Shown here: one piece after another, positions 1 to 5,994 of the stretch
Numbering within the stretch: the stretch's first letter is position 1
How the letters are laid out: each line of letters starts with the position of its first letter
NCBI GenBank assembly: GCA_029264635.1
Contig: JARIAA010000283.1
Span: 1-7,059, forward strand
Source: Psychrobacter sp.
Lineage (GTDB): Bacteria; Pseudomonadota; Gammaproteobacteria; Pseudomonadales; Moraxellaceae
Reading direction: 5' to 3'
Length of the DNA stretch: 7,059 nucleotides
Position numbers and translations under genes: made by a program
Notes under the pieces: generated by a model
Seen by the model: only the letters and a program-made list of their open reading frames with translations
Database searches by the model: none
Told to the model about the DNA's origin: nothing

Positions 1-13
1 ATCCAGAGGCACC

Positions 14-847
14 ATGGAAATGACCAACCCATCACCAAATCATCAATCTAATGCTCAGGGATCATTTGGTGCCATTTTGCAGCAAGCCCGCAAAAGTAAG
101 CAAATTAGCTTAAAAGAGGTGGCAGGAGAGCTATTCATTTTAGAGCGTCATTTACAAGCGCTAGAAAATGAAGATTTTGCTGCTTTGCCGCAGGTGACCT
201 TTGCGCGTGGTTTTGCCATTAACTATGCAAAATTTTTGGATTTAGACCCTATAAAGGTGGCGACAAGTTTTGATGCTGCGTATCCTAATGAGCTAAAAGC
301 CCAATCGGTAAATAATATCGATACGCCGTTACGTCCAATGGGTACCTTGCAGCGTGACAGCCATAGTCGTATTCGCTTCAATCCATTGTTGATACTTGCC
401 GTCATAGGCTTGATTATCTTAGCGGTGTTTTTATTTCGTATGGTCAGTAACGCAAGTCAAGATAATAGCGAACCTTTAGCAGTCATTGAGGATCTATCAG
501 CCTCAGAGCAGGCGCAAGGCGCTGCGATTAATAAGTTTGATAGTGCCAATCTCAATAGCGTTGGTGCCTCAGGCTCAGCTCTGAATCTGGGTGACGGTAA
601 TGACGCAAGTAAAGTCGCTTTGGAGGTCACTATTACTGACAATACTAAGGTAGATATTACTGATGCGACGGGCAGCAGCTTGATGTCAGGTAGCCAAGCC
701 AATGGGAATTATAAACTGCTTGGTACACCGCCATTTAATATTCAAATTGATAATACTGATAACGTCAGTTTATTACTGAATCAAGAGTCTGTTGCGTTAA
801 ATGATTATGCAGCAGGCAAGCAAGCAAACTTTGCACTGTCGCCTTAA
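14..847 (+). CDS. rodZ: Cytoskeleton/cell-shape protein RodZ (HTH and DUF4115 domains)
   Basis: A bitopic inner-membrane protein of 277 residues. In the known family RodZ binds the actin-like MreB through its cytoplasmic helix-turn-helix domain and helps direct the elongation machinery that keeps rod or coccobacillary shape. Seen here: an XRE-like HTH region at about residues 17-82, ending in the family-typical stretch TFARGFAINYAKFLDLDP; a basic juxtamembrane stretch (RDSHSRIR, 114-121); one strongly hydrophobic membrane segment at about 124-141; a low-complexity periplasmic linker rich in Ala, Ser, Asn and Asp (about 145-199); and a C-terminal DUF4115-like beta domain (about 200-277) with LLGTPPFNIQI and a final ANFAL. 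It is shorter than E. coli RodZ (337 residues), mainly in the linker. A purine-rich AGAGG at 5-9 lies 4 bases before ATG 14 and 10 before the in-frame ATG at 20, so either may be used. No in-frame stop precedes ATG 14 within the window, so a start further upstream cannot be excluded. It lies upstream of ispG, as in other gammaproteobacteria. Confidence 0.93.
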   Translation: MEMTNPSPNHQSNAQGSFGAILQQARKSKQISLKEVAGELFILERHLQALENEDFAALPQVTFARGFAINYAKFLDLDPIKVATSFDAAYPNELKAQSVNNIDTPLRPMGTLQRDSHSRIRFNPLLILAVIGLIILAVFLFRMVSNASQDNSEPLAVIEDLSASEQAQGAAINKFDSANLNSVGASGSALNLGDGNDASKVALEVTITDNTKVDITDATGSSLMSGSQANGNYKLLGTPPFNIQIDNTDNVSLLLNQESVALNDYAAGKQANFALSP

Positions 848-986
848 TGCATCAGTCTTTATTATTGATTACTATCTTTATTAGCTCTTGTATATAGTTT
901 TAAGTTATCGATTTTTTATAACACATCTCATAAAAGCTAAGACAGTCTACATTATCTTATCTTTTGCTCTGATTGAAGGATTTTAT
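848..986 (+). promoter_or_regulatory. rodZ-ispG spacer with weak -10-like box
   Basis: A 139-base A/T-rich gap. A -10-like TATAAC (5 of 6 matches to consensus) lies at 917-922, but no acceptable -35 box lies 16-18 bases before it. A TTGATT at 865-870 is followed by TATATA at 891-896, with a spacing of 20, which is too long. No hairpin followed by a T run is visible after rodZ, so read-through into ispG is plausible, with at most a weak internal promoter. The assignment is by eye only. Confidence 0.22.
976..980 (+). promoter_or_regulatory. Ribosome binding site deciding the ispG start
   Basis: AAGGA sits 6 bases before ATG 987, a near-ideal Shine-Dalgarno and spacing. It selects ATG 987 over the in-frame TTG at 888. 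The TTG would add 33 hydrophobic residues that IspG proteins do not carry. Confidence 0.8.
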
Positions 987-2102
987 ATGTCAACGTCATC
1001 GCCTATTACCCGCCGTCCTACCAAAAAAATCTACGTTGGTGATGTCGCGATTGGCGGCGATGCACAGATTAGTGTGCAAAGTATGACCAACACTGACACC
1101 TGTGATGTAGCGGCAACCGTCGCACAGATTGAGCGCTGCGTTGAAGCGGGTGCTGATTTTATGCGAGTATCTACGCCTACGATGGAGACAGTTGAGGCCT
1201 TCGGTAAAATCCGTAAGCTTGTCAGCGTCCCTTTGGTTGCAGATGTCCATTTTGATCATAAAATTGCGCTTGCAGTCGCTGAAGCTGGCGCAGATTGCTT
1301 ACGTATCAATCCTGGCAATATCGGTAGCGACGCTAAAGTTCGAGAAGTGGTAGCCTGTGCCAAATATCACAATATTCCTATTCGTATTGGAGTCAATGCA
1401 GGTTCTTTAGAAAAAGACATCCAGCGCAAATATACTGAGCCAACAGGCGAGGCAATGCTTGAGTCTGCGATGCGCCATATTGATATATTAGAGCGACTAA
1501 ACTTTGATCAGTACAAGGTATCGGTCAAAGCAAGTAATGTGTTTTTGACTTTGGATGCTTATCGCTTGATATCAGCACAGATTGATAATCCGCTACATCT
1601 AGGCGTTACGGAGGCGGGTGTTTACCGTACGGGAGCAGTCAAATCTGCTATTGCCCTTGGTGGATTATTGTTAGATGGTATTGGTGATACGATTCGTATT
1701 TCCTTGGCAGCCGAGCCAGAGGAAGAGATCAAGATTGGCTTTGACATCTTAAAATCACTTAATATTCGCTCCAATGGTGTCAACTTCATTGCTTGTCCAA
1801 GCTGCTCACGTCAAGAATTTGATGTGATAAAAGTAATGACCGCTCTAGAGGCGCGCTTAGAAGATGTACGCGAGCCGATGAATTTATCAGTGATTGGTTG
1901 TAAAGTAAATGGTCCAGGCGAGGCAAAAGAGTCCGATATCGGTATCGTCGGTGCGTCCCCTAAATCACTGGTCTACCGTATGGGCGAAAAAAGTCATCTT
2001 ATCGACACCGATAATCTCGTTGATGAGATCGAAAGCATGGTGCGCGCTCATGCAAGCGCACTTGAAAAAGCCCGTGAAAATGAGATTATCAGGGTAAAAT
2101 AG
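987..2102 (+). CDS. ispG: 4-hydroxy-3-methylbut-2-en-1-yl diphosphate synthase (IspG/GcpE)
   Basis: A cytosolic iron-sulfur enzyme of the MEP pathway. It reductively converts 2-C-methyl-D-erythritol 2,4-cyclodiphosphate (MEcPP) to HMBPP, using electrons from flavodoxin or ferredoxin; HMBPP goes to IspH to make IPP and DMAPP. From ATG 987 the protein is 371 residues (E. coli 372). The N-terminal TIM-barrel part carries SVQSMTNTDT (29-38), PLVADVHFDHKIAL (82-95), CLRINPGNIG (104-113) and IRIGVNAGSLE (132-142). The C-terminal part binds the Fe4S4 cluster: C270 and C273 in ACPSCSRQ, C305 in IGCKVNGPGE, and E312, all at the same positions as the E. coli ligands. All key residues are intact, so the enzyme should be active. 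The open frame extends upstream to a TTG at 888, but length, Shine-Dalgarno and conservation all favour ATG 987. It is the compact two-domain bacterial form, without the extra domain of plant-type IspG. Confidence 0.97.
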   Translation: MSTSSPITRRPTKKIYVGDVAIGGDAQISVQSMTNTDTCDVAATVAQIERCVEAGADFMRVSTPTMETVEAFGKIRKLVSVPLVADVHFDHKIALAVAEAGADCLRINPGNIGSDAKVREVVACAKYHNIPIRIGVNAGSLEKDIQRKYTEPTGEAMLESAMRHIDILERLNFDQYKVSVKASNVFLTLDAYRLISAQIDNPLHLGVTEAGVYRTGAVKSAIALGGLLLDGIGDTIRISLAAEPEEEIKIGFDILKSLNIRSNGVNFIACPSCSRQEFDVIKVMTALEARLEDVREPMNLSVIGCKVNGPGEAKESDIGIVGASPKSLVYRMGEKSHLIDTDNLVDEIESMVRAHASALEKARENEIIRVK

Positions 2103-2108
2103 AGTGCT

Positions 2109-2135
2109 TTGTCACTGTTTAGCATTCTATATAAC
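2109..2135 (+). promoter_or_regulatory. Candidate hisS promoter
   Basis: TTGTCA at 2109-2114 (5 of 6 to the -35 consensus) and TATAAC at 2130-2135 (5 of 6 to -10) are separated by 15 bases, shorter than the usual 16-18. Transcription would start near 2142, leaving a leader of about 42 bases before hisS. An imperfect stem overlaps it (AGAGTGC 2101-2107 with GCATTCT 2122-2128, one G-T pair). Both boxes are good but the spacing is not, so this remains a suggestion. Confidence 0.33.
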
Positions 2136-2183
2136 AACAATAATAAAGAAAATGGCTACAGTATTTGAGGAGATAACCGCATT

Positions 2184-3485
2184 ATGATCAAAGCTATTAA
2201 AGGGTTTAATGATATCTTGCCAGAACAGGCAGCAAAATGGCTACAATTAGAAGCAGTATTGGCAAATGTGTTAGCGCGTTATGGCTATGAGCATATTCGT
2301 CTACCAATCGTTGAGCAAACTGATTTATTTGCGCGTGCCATTGGCGGTGCTACGGATATCGTCGAAAAAGAGATGTATAGTTTCGCTGACAAGTCTGAGC
2401 CACCAACCCCTTTGACCTTGCGCCCTGAAGGGACCGCTGGGGCAGTGCGTGCAGTCATAGAGCACAATTTGCTACGCGGTGATACCCCAAAGCTTTGGTA
2501 CATTGGACCGATGTTTCGTTATGAGCGTCCGCAAAAAGGTCGCTATCGTCAGTTTCACCAAATAGGGGTAGAGAGCTTTGGTAGCGCACTACCAGATGCT
2601 GATTCAGAATTAATCGCGATGACGCATCTGATGTGGCAAGAGTTGGGTCTTAAAGATGAGATGCGCTTGCAGCTAAATAGCTTGGGCGAGATTGATGAGC
2701 GTTATGCGTATCGAGATGCTTTAGTTGCTTACTTGACAGACAAGCAAGATCAGCTGGATGAGGATAGTAAGCGCCGTTTGAGCACCAATCCGCTACGCAT
2801 TTTAGACAGTAAAGAAGCAAGTACACAGGCGCTGCTTGCTGATGCACCCAAACTTGCCGACTTTTTAGGTGCTGAGACCAAAGCGCATTTTGAACAAGTA
2901 CAAGCTTATCTGACGACGCTTGGCATCGATTATGACATCAACCCGCATTTAGTACGTGGTCTTGATTACTATAATAAAACAGTTTTTGAATGGGTGACTG
3001 ACAAGCTCGGTAGTCAAGCAACCGTCTGTGCAGGTGGTCGTTATGATGGGCTGGTAGGTCAGCTAAAGTCAATGGATACTCGCGAGAGCAAAGACGATAA
3101 ACTGCCTGCCAAATCCGAGCCTGCGGTTGGGTTTGCGATGGGGCTTGAGCGCTTATTATTACTAATTGACGCGGTCAACCCTATGCCACCGATGTCTGCC
3201 TGTGATGTCTTTGTCGTTGCACATCCAGAGGTATACAGCTCAGGCATCAGTTATGCGCAAAACTTGCGTCATACTCGCCCAGACTTACGAGTTAAAATGG
3301 CAAGTGCGACCAGTATGAAAGCACAAATGAAAAAAGCAGATAAGTCGGGTGCGGCATTAACAGTGATTATAGCGCAGCAAGAGCTTGACGATAATACTAT
3401 TAGCATCAAACATATGCAGACTGGCGAGCAGCAATCAGTAGCACAAGACTGGCTTGCCACAGCAGAAAACTTTACACGTCTGTAG
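2184..3485 (+). CDS. hisS: Histidyl-tRNA synthetase (HisRS)
   Basis: A class II aminoacyl-tRNA synthetase that charges tRNA-His with histidine in the cytosol and is normally a homodimer. The 433-residue protein shows the whole family plan. Motif 1 lies around 39-67 (PIVEQTDLFARAIGG). TLRPEGT at 78-84 provides E82. Motif 2 at about 104-130 has R112 in MFRYE, then Q126 and E130 in FHQIGVE. The histidine-specific loop LVRGLDYYNKTVFEW (256-270) carries catalytic-site R258, followed by CAGGRYDGL. Motif 3 is AVGFAMGLERLLLL (314-327) with R323. A C-terminal alpha/beta anticodon-binding domain begins near 338. An insertion of about 13 residues relative to E. coli lies just before motif 3 (295-312). 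GAGGAG at 2167-2172 lies 11 bases before the ATG, a little far. An in-frame TGA at 2166-2168 makes ATG 2184 the earliest start. The gene ends in tandem TAG TAG stops. Confidence 0.97.
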   Translation: MIKAIKGFNDILPEQAAKWLQLEAVLANVLARYGYEHIRLPIVEQTDLFARAIGGATDIVEKEMYSFADKSEPPTPLTLRPEGTAGAVRAVIEHNLLRGDTPKLWYIGPMFRYERPQKGRYRQFHQIGVESFGSALPDADSELIAMTHLMWQELGLKDEMRLQLNSLGEIDERYAYRDALVAYLTDKQDQLDEDSKRRLSTNPLRILDSKEASTQALLADAPKLADFLGAETKAHFEQVQAYLTTLGIDYDINPHLVRGLDYYNKTVFEWVTDKLGSQATVCAGGRYDGLVGQLKSMDTRESKDDKLPAKSEPAVGFAMGLERLLLLIDAVNPMPPMSACDVFVVAHPEVYSSGISYAQNLRHTRPDLRVKMASATSMKAQMKKADKSGAALTVIIAQQELDDNTISIKHMQTGEQQSVAQDWLATAENFTRL

Positions 3486-3514
3486 TAGTGCAGTGATGCA
3501 ACAGTCGCTCTTGA

Positions 3515-3542
3515 GCAATTAGATTTTAGCAACTAGATTTTA
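3515..3542 (+). repeat. 14-bp tandem duplication upstream of yfgM
   Basis: Two adjacent copies, GCAATTAGATTTTA (3515-3528) and GCAACTAGATTTTA (3529-3542), differ at one base. The repeat fills most of the hisS-yfgM gap and ends next to the weak yfgM Shine-Dalgarno (AGG at 3545-3547). It looks like a local slippage duplication. Whether it affects yfgM translation or binds anything cannot be told from sequence. Confidence 0.85.
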
Positions 3543-3556
3543 TCAGGTAAATAAAC

Positions 3557-4372
3557 ATGGCTCAAAATACCCAGTCGCCAAATACAGACAACTCAATGCA
3601 AGCGCTTAAACAATATGGCAGCTATATTCTTACTGCTATTTTATTGGCATTAGCCGGTTATTTTGGCTGGACCTATTGGCAAAATAATCATGCACGGGTA
3701 GATACGGTTGCCGCTGATCATTATGCAGACATCCAAAGACTGAACGAAGAGGTTAGTCTTGCAGCACAAAATCCAGATTTGGAGCCTGAGGCGCTAACCG
3801 CACTGACGGCTAGTCGCACCCAGCTTAATAAAGACATCGATGCACTAGTCAGTACGCATGGAGAGTCAGTTTATGCTTGGCAAGCTCTCCTGATTAAAGC
3901 GCGCCAGCAAGTGGATAGCGATGACTTTGCTGGTGCTACTGAATCGTTAAAAAAGGCGTTGGCGATAGATTTGGGTGACGCAGGTCTGCATGCGATTACA
4001 CGTTTGCGTTACGCGGAGACGTTATTGGCAGCAGGCGATGTAGACGCAGCATTAGCTGAGGCCAATAACGACATGCCAATCTCGTTTGAGGCCAGTCAGC
4101 AAGAGTTGTTAGGAGATATTTATTTAGCACAAAACAATGAAGATGCGGCAATCAAAGCCTATACTAATGCTTGGAATCTCATCATCAAAAGACAAGAAAC
4201 ACGAGCCGTCTTAGCGTTGAAGATGGAAAGTCTTGGTATTGTACCTGAGCCAATCAGCGAGCAAGCCAGTCTTATCCAAGCGCCTGCCATGCCTGAGCTG
4301 TCAGCAGCAGAGAACATAAGTGTTGATGATAGCGTTAATAATCGTAACGTTTCTGACCAAGCAGCGCAGTAA
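3557..4372 (+). CDS. yfgM: Inner-membrane TPR protein YfgM (ancillary SecYEG translocon/periplasmic chaperone network)
   Basis: A 271-residue single-span membrane protein with a TPR_21-type periplasmic domain. In E. coli YfgM associates with PpiD at SecYEG and takes part in the periplasmic chaperone network; the same role is inferred here from architecture and position between hisS and bamB. Seen: a short cytoplasmic N-terminus, a membrane segment at about 22-40 (SYILTAILLALAGYFGWTY), an alpha-helical stretch at about 52-100, and TPR-like helix pairs at about 105-137, 146-170 and 180-210 (for example AWQALLIKARQQVDSDDFAGA and LGDIYLAQNNEDAAIKAY). E. coli YfgM is about 206 residues; the extra length is mostly a C-terminal tail (about 228-271) rich in Ala, Ser, Asn and Gln that looks disordered. 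An in-frame TAA at 3548-3550 makes ATG 3557 the earliest start. The Shine-Dalgarno is weak (AGG, 9 bases upstream). Confidence 0.88.
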   Translation: MAQNTQSPNTDNSMQALKQYGSYILTAILLALAGYFGWTYWQNNHARVDTVAADHYADIQRLNEEVSLAAQNPDLEPEALTALTASRTQLNKDIDALVSTHGESVYAWQALLIKARQQVDSDDFAGATESLKKALAIDLGDAGLHAITRLRYAETLLAAGDVDAALAEANNDMPISFEASQQELLGDIYLAQNNEDAAIKAYTNAWNLIIKRQETRAVLALKMESLGIVPEPISEQASLIQAPAMPELSAAENISVDDSVNNRNVSDQAAQ

Positions 4373-4380
4373 ATCAGCAG

Positions 4381-4430
4381 TATAATCAACAATGTTATAT
4401 ATTACAGACAATGATGGCGCTATTTATACT
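4381..4430 (+). promoter_or_regulatory. yfgM-bamB spacer with two -10-like boxes
   Basis: A perfect TATAAT at 4381-4386 begins 8 bases after the yfgM stop but has no recognisable -35 at standard spacing. A second box, TATACT at 4425-4430, has ATTACA (4 of 6) at 4401-4406 with an 18-base spacer. Either could give bamB its own start of transcription within the 118-base gap. Consensus boxes arise easily by chance in A/T-rich DNA, so confidence is low. Confidence 0.28.
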
Positions 4431-4490
4431 CAGTTTCTCAATTTATAGCCCGTTTATCGATAGTTAATTTATTCGTAGTGAGAACACACA

Positions 4491-5699
4491 ATGACCCGAT
4501 CTATTCGCTTCAGCAACACGATAAAAAGTAAGACCATAAAGTCGACTGTCATGAATGTGGCAGTATTGGCGCTGATGACGACCGCCGTCGTTGGATGTAA
4601 CCGCGGTATCAAACCTGTCGTATATGATCCCGTTAAACTGGTACAAATTGCCCAGCCTGTTAGCGTGCTGCAACCGATATTTAGTGTCGATGTCGGTAAT
4701 AAAAAGGCCAGTAAAAAAGACCCTCTTGCGCTACAAGTTGGTTATAGCAATGCGCAAATCGTGACAGCGTCACGTGGTGGTGAGCTCATAGGCTTTGATA
4801 ATGCAGGTCAGCGCTTATGGTCAATAAATGTCGGTGAGCAGATTACTGGCGGGGTAACGTTGGATGCCACAAGCCAAACCGCGATTATCAGTACCCGTAG
4901 TGGTTTAATCATGGCGTTTGATAGTGCGACTGGTGCTAAGCGCTGGGAACATCAGCTGTCAGGTACCGTACTCACGCCTGCATTGGTCAGTAATAACCGT
5001 GTAGTATTATCTGCTAACGATGGCTTTTTACATGGCTTATCCTTACAAACAGGTCAATCAATATGGCAATTTGCAACGCAAGTGCCAACTATTAGTGTTC
5101 GTGGTAGTGCTGCGCCAGCATTGCTAGACGAAAAAACGGCATTGCTTGCTACGGCTGATGGTCGCTTGCATGCTATCACAGTTGATAGTGGTTTGCCTCA
5201 GTGGTCAAGACGTGTCGGCGTCGGTACAGGTAGTAGTGAAGTTGAGCGCATGAGTGATGTTGATGGTATGCCAATCGTTGATAACAATCAGCTATATGCC
5301 ATCAGTTATAGTGGTCAATTGCTTGGAATTGATTTGGCATCGCGTCAAGTTATGTTTGTCAATGAGCTTGCCAGCCTAAAATCATTAGCGGTAAATAGTA
5401 GACAAATCATCGCAACCAGTTTAACAGGCAAAGTTGTTGCCTATGATCGTACCAGTGGTAATATGCTTTGGGAAAGCGAGGAGCTTGCTTATCGTAACCT
5501 GACCAATCCTATTATGATTGGTAGCTATATTGCTGTTGGCGATCTTGATGGCGTCGTGCACTTGTTTGATCCTGCAACGGGTAGCATCGTTAGCCGTGTA
5601 CAGACTAAGGGCGCATTGACCAATTTGCAAGTGCAGGGTAGCCGTTTGATGACTCAAAGCACCTCTGGACAAGTCGCTATTTGGCAATTAATTCGTTAA
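4491..5699 (+). CDS. bamB: Outer membrane protein assembly factor BamB (lipoprotein, beta-propeller)
   Basis: A lipoprotein subunit of the BAM complex that docks on the POTRA domains of BamA and helps fold beta-barrel proteins into the outer membrane. The 402-residue precursor has a basic N-region (R3, R6, K12, K14, K17), a hydrophobic core (about 20-33) and a lipobox VVGC with C36 as the lipidated residue. Asn at +2, not Asp, fits outer-membrane sorting by Lol. Eight PQQ-like propeller repeats (Gly-x-hydrophobic-x-x-aromatic-Asp, then Thr/Ser-Gly and usually Trp) start near residues 96, 137, 177, 223, 274, 312, 353 and 392. The conserved loop TISVRGSAAPAL (200-211) and ERMSDVDGMPIV (252-263) match the BamB signature. 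Length is close to E. coli BamB (392). An in-frame TGA at 4479-4481 makes ATG 4491 the earliest start, and only this start supplies the charged signal-peptide N-region. The Shine-Dalgarno is weak (GTGAGA, 4478-4483). Confidence 0.95.
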   Translation: MTRSIRFSNTIKSKTIKSTVMNVAVLALMTTAVVGCNRGIKPVVYDPVKLVQIAQPVSVLQPIFSVDVGNKKASKKDPLALQVGYSNAQIVTASRGGELIGFDNAGQRLWSINVGEQITGGVTLDATSQTAIISTRSGLIMAFDSATGAKRWEHQLSGTVLTPALVSNNRVVLSANDGFLHGLSLQTGQSIWQFATQVPTISVRGSAAPALLDEKTALLATADGRLHAITVDSGLPQWSRRVGVGTGSSEVERMSDVDGMPIVDNNQLYAISYSGQLLGIDLASRQVMFVNELASLKSLAVNSRQIIATSLTGKVVAYDRTSGNMLWESEELAYRNLTNPIMIGSYIAVGDLDGVVHLFDPATGSIVSRVQTKGALTNLQVQGSRLMTQSTSGQVAIWQLIR

Positions 5700-5771
5700 A
5701 GGCTTATTATTTTAACCGCTGACTTTTACGTAGCTCACCATTCCTATAGCCTAATAATCATTTTATAGATC

Positions 5772-5793
5772 AAACGCTGCTCTGTCAGCGTTT
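5772..5793 (+). terminator. Stem-loop after bamB, possible weak terminator
   Basis: AAACGCTG (5772-5779) and CAGCGTTT (5786-5793) form a perfect 8-bp stem with a 6-base loop, 72 bases after the bamB stop. The A-stem-T arrangement resembles intrinsic terminators, but the T run is only the three T of the stem, followed by AATGCC, and there is no T run on the other strand either. It could reduce read-through, protect an mRNA 3' end or be a protein site. A strong terminator is unlikely. Confidence 0.4.
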
Positions 5794-5901
5794 AATGCCT
5801 TGTATAGACTGTGCATTTCGCGTAATCTATGCGCCCTTGTTATCAACTTACTTAGCTGTTATTAACGTGCTGTCCTATACGATTGGCCCCGTGTATACCG
5901 C

Positions 5902-5919
5902 TATTTTTATTATTTTTAT
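5902..5919 (+). repeat. Perfect 9-bp A/T tandem repeat (possible UP element)
   Basis: TATTTTTAT occurs twice in direct succession (5902-5910 and 5911-5919). It lies immediately before the candidate -35 box of der, at about -38 to -55 from the predicted start. That is where an UP element contacts the RNA polymerase alpha subunit. The repeat is certain; the role is inference. Confidence 0.8.
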
Positions 5920-5921
5920 CA

Positions 5922-5950
5922 TTACCATCCCTTTAAGTTTGCGGTAATAT
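5922..5950 (+). promoter_or_regulatory. Candidate der promoter
   Basis: TTACCA (5922-5927, 4 of 6 to -35) and TAATAT (5945-5950, 4 of 6 to -10) are separated by exactly 17 bases; an overlapping TATGAT (5948-5953) is a better -10 but with a 20-base spacer. The start would be near 5957, giving a leader of about 38 bases. The A/T tandem repeat sits just upstream. ATTACC (5921-5926) and GGTAAT (5943-5948) form an inverted repeat overlapping both boxes. The long gap before der supports a promoter of its own. Confidence 0.4.
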
Positions 5951-5994
5951 GATACATAGTTGTTGTCATTATTGTCCGTCATTGAGAGTAACAC

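Noticed and set aside
881..940. Inverted pair TTAGCT (881-886) and AGCTAA (935-940) between rodZ and ispG
   Set aside because: Only 6 bp with a 48-base loop; expected by chance in A/T-rich DNA.
888..986. Upstream TTG start giving IspG 33 extra residues
   Set aside because: ATG 987 has an ideal AAGGA and yields 371 residues with cluster ligands at the same positions as in E. coli IspG. The extra stretch is hydrophobic, A/T-rich spacer.
996..1259. Minus-strand open frames inside ispG, and similar ones inside rodZ, hisS, yfgM, bamB and der
   Set aside because: They lie opposite well-conserved coding sequence, have Cys/His/Arg-rich unstructured compositions, no convincing ribosome binding sites and no recognisable domains. 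They are shadows.
1129..1353. Plus-strand open frame in another frame within ispG (also 1909-2097)
   Set aside because: Overlaps the catalytic part of a clearly real gene in a different frame, with no domain signature.
4418..4451. Possible terminator hairpin between yfgM and bamB (GCTAT...ATAGC)
   Set aside because: Only five continuous pairs and no T run follows; too weak to call.
5896..5946. TACCGC (5896-5901) pairing with GCGGTA (5941-5946)
   Set aside because: A 6-bp inverted repeat with a 39-base loop; the shorter ATTACC/GGTAAT pairing competes and neither is strong.
5700..5994. Search for a small RNA, tRNA or small protein in the bamB-der gap
   Set aside because: No tRNA-like cloverleaf, no short open frame with a ribosome binding site, and no strong terminator to end a small RNA were visible by eye.
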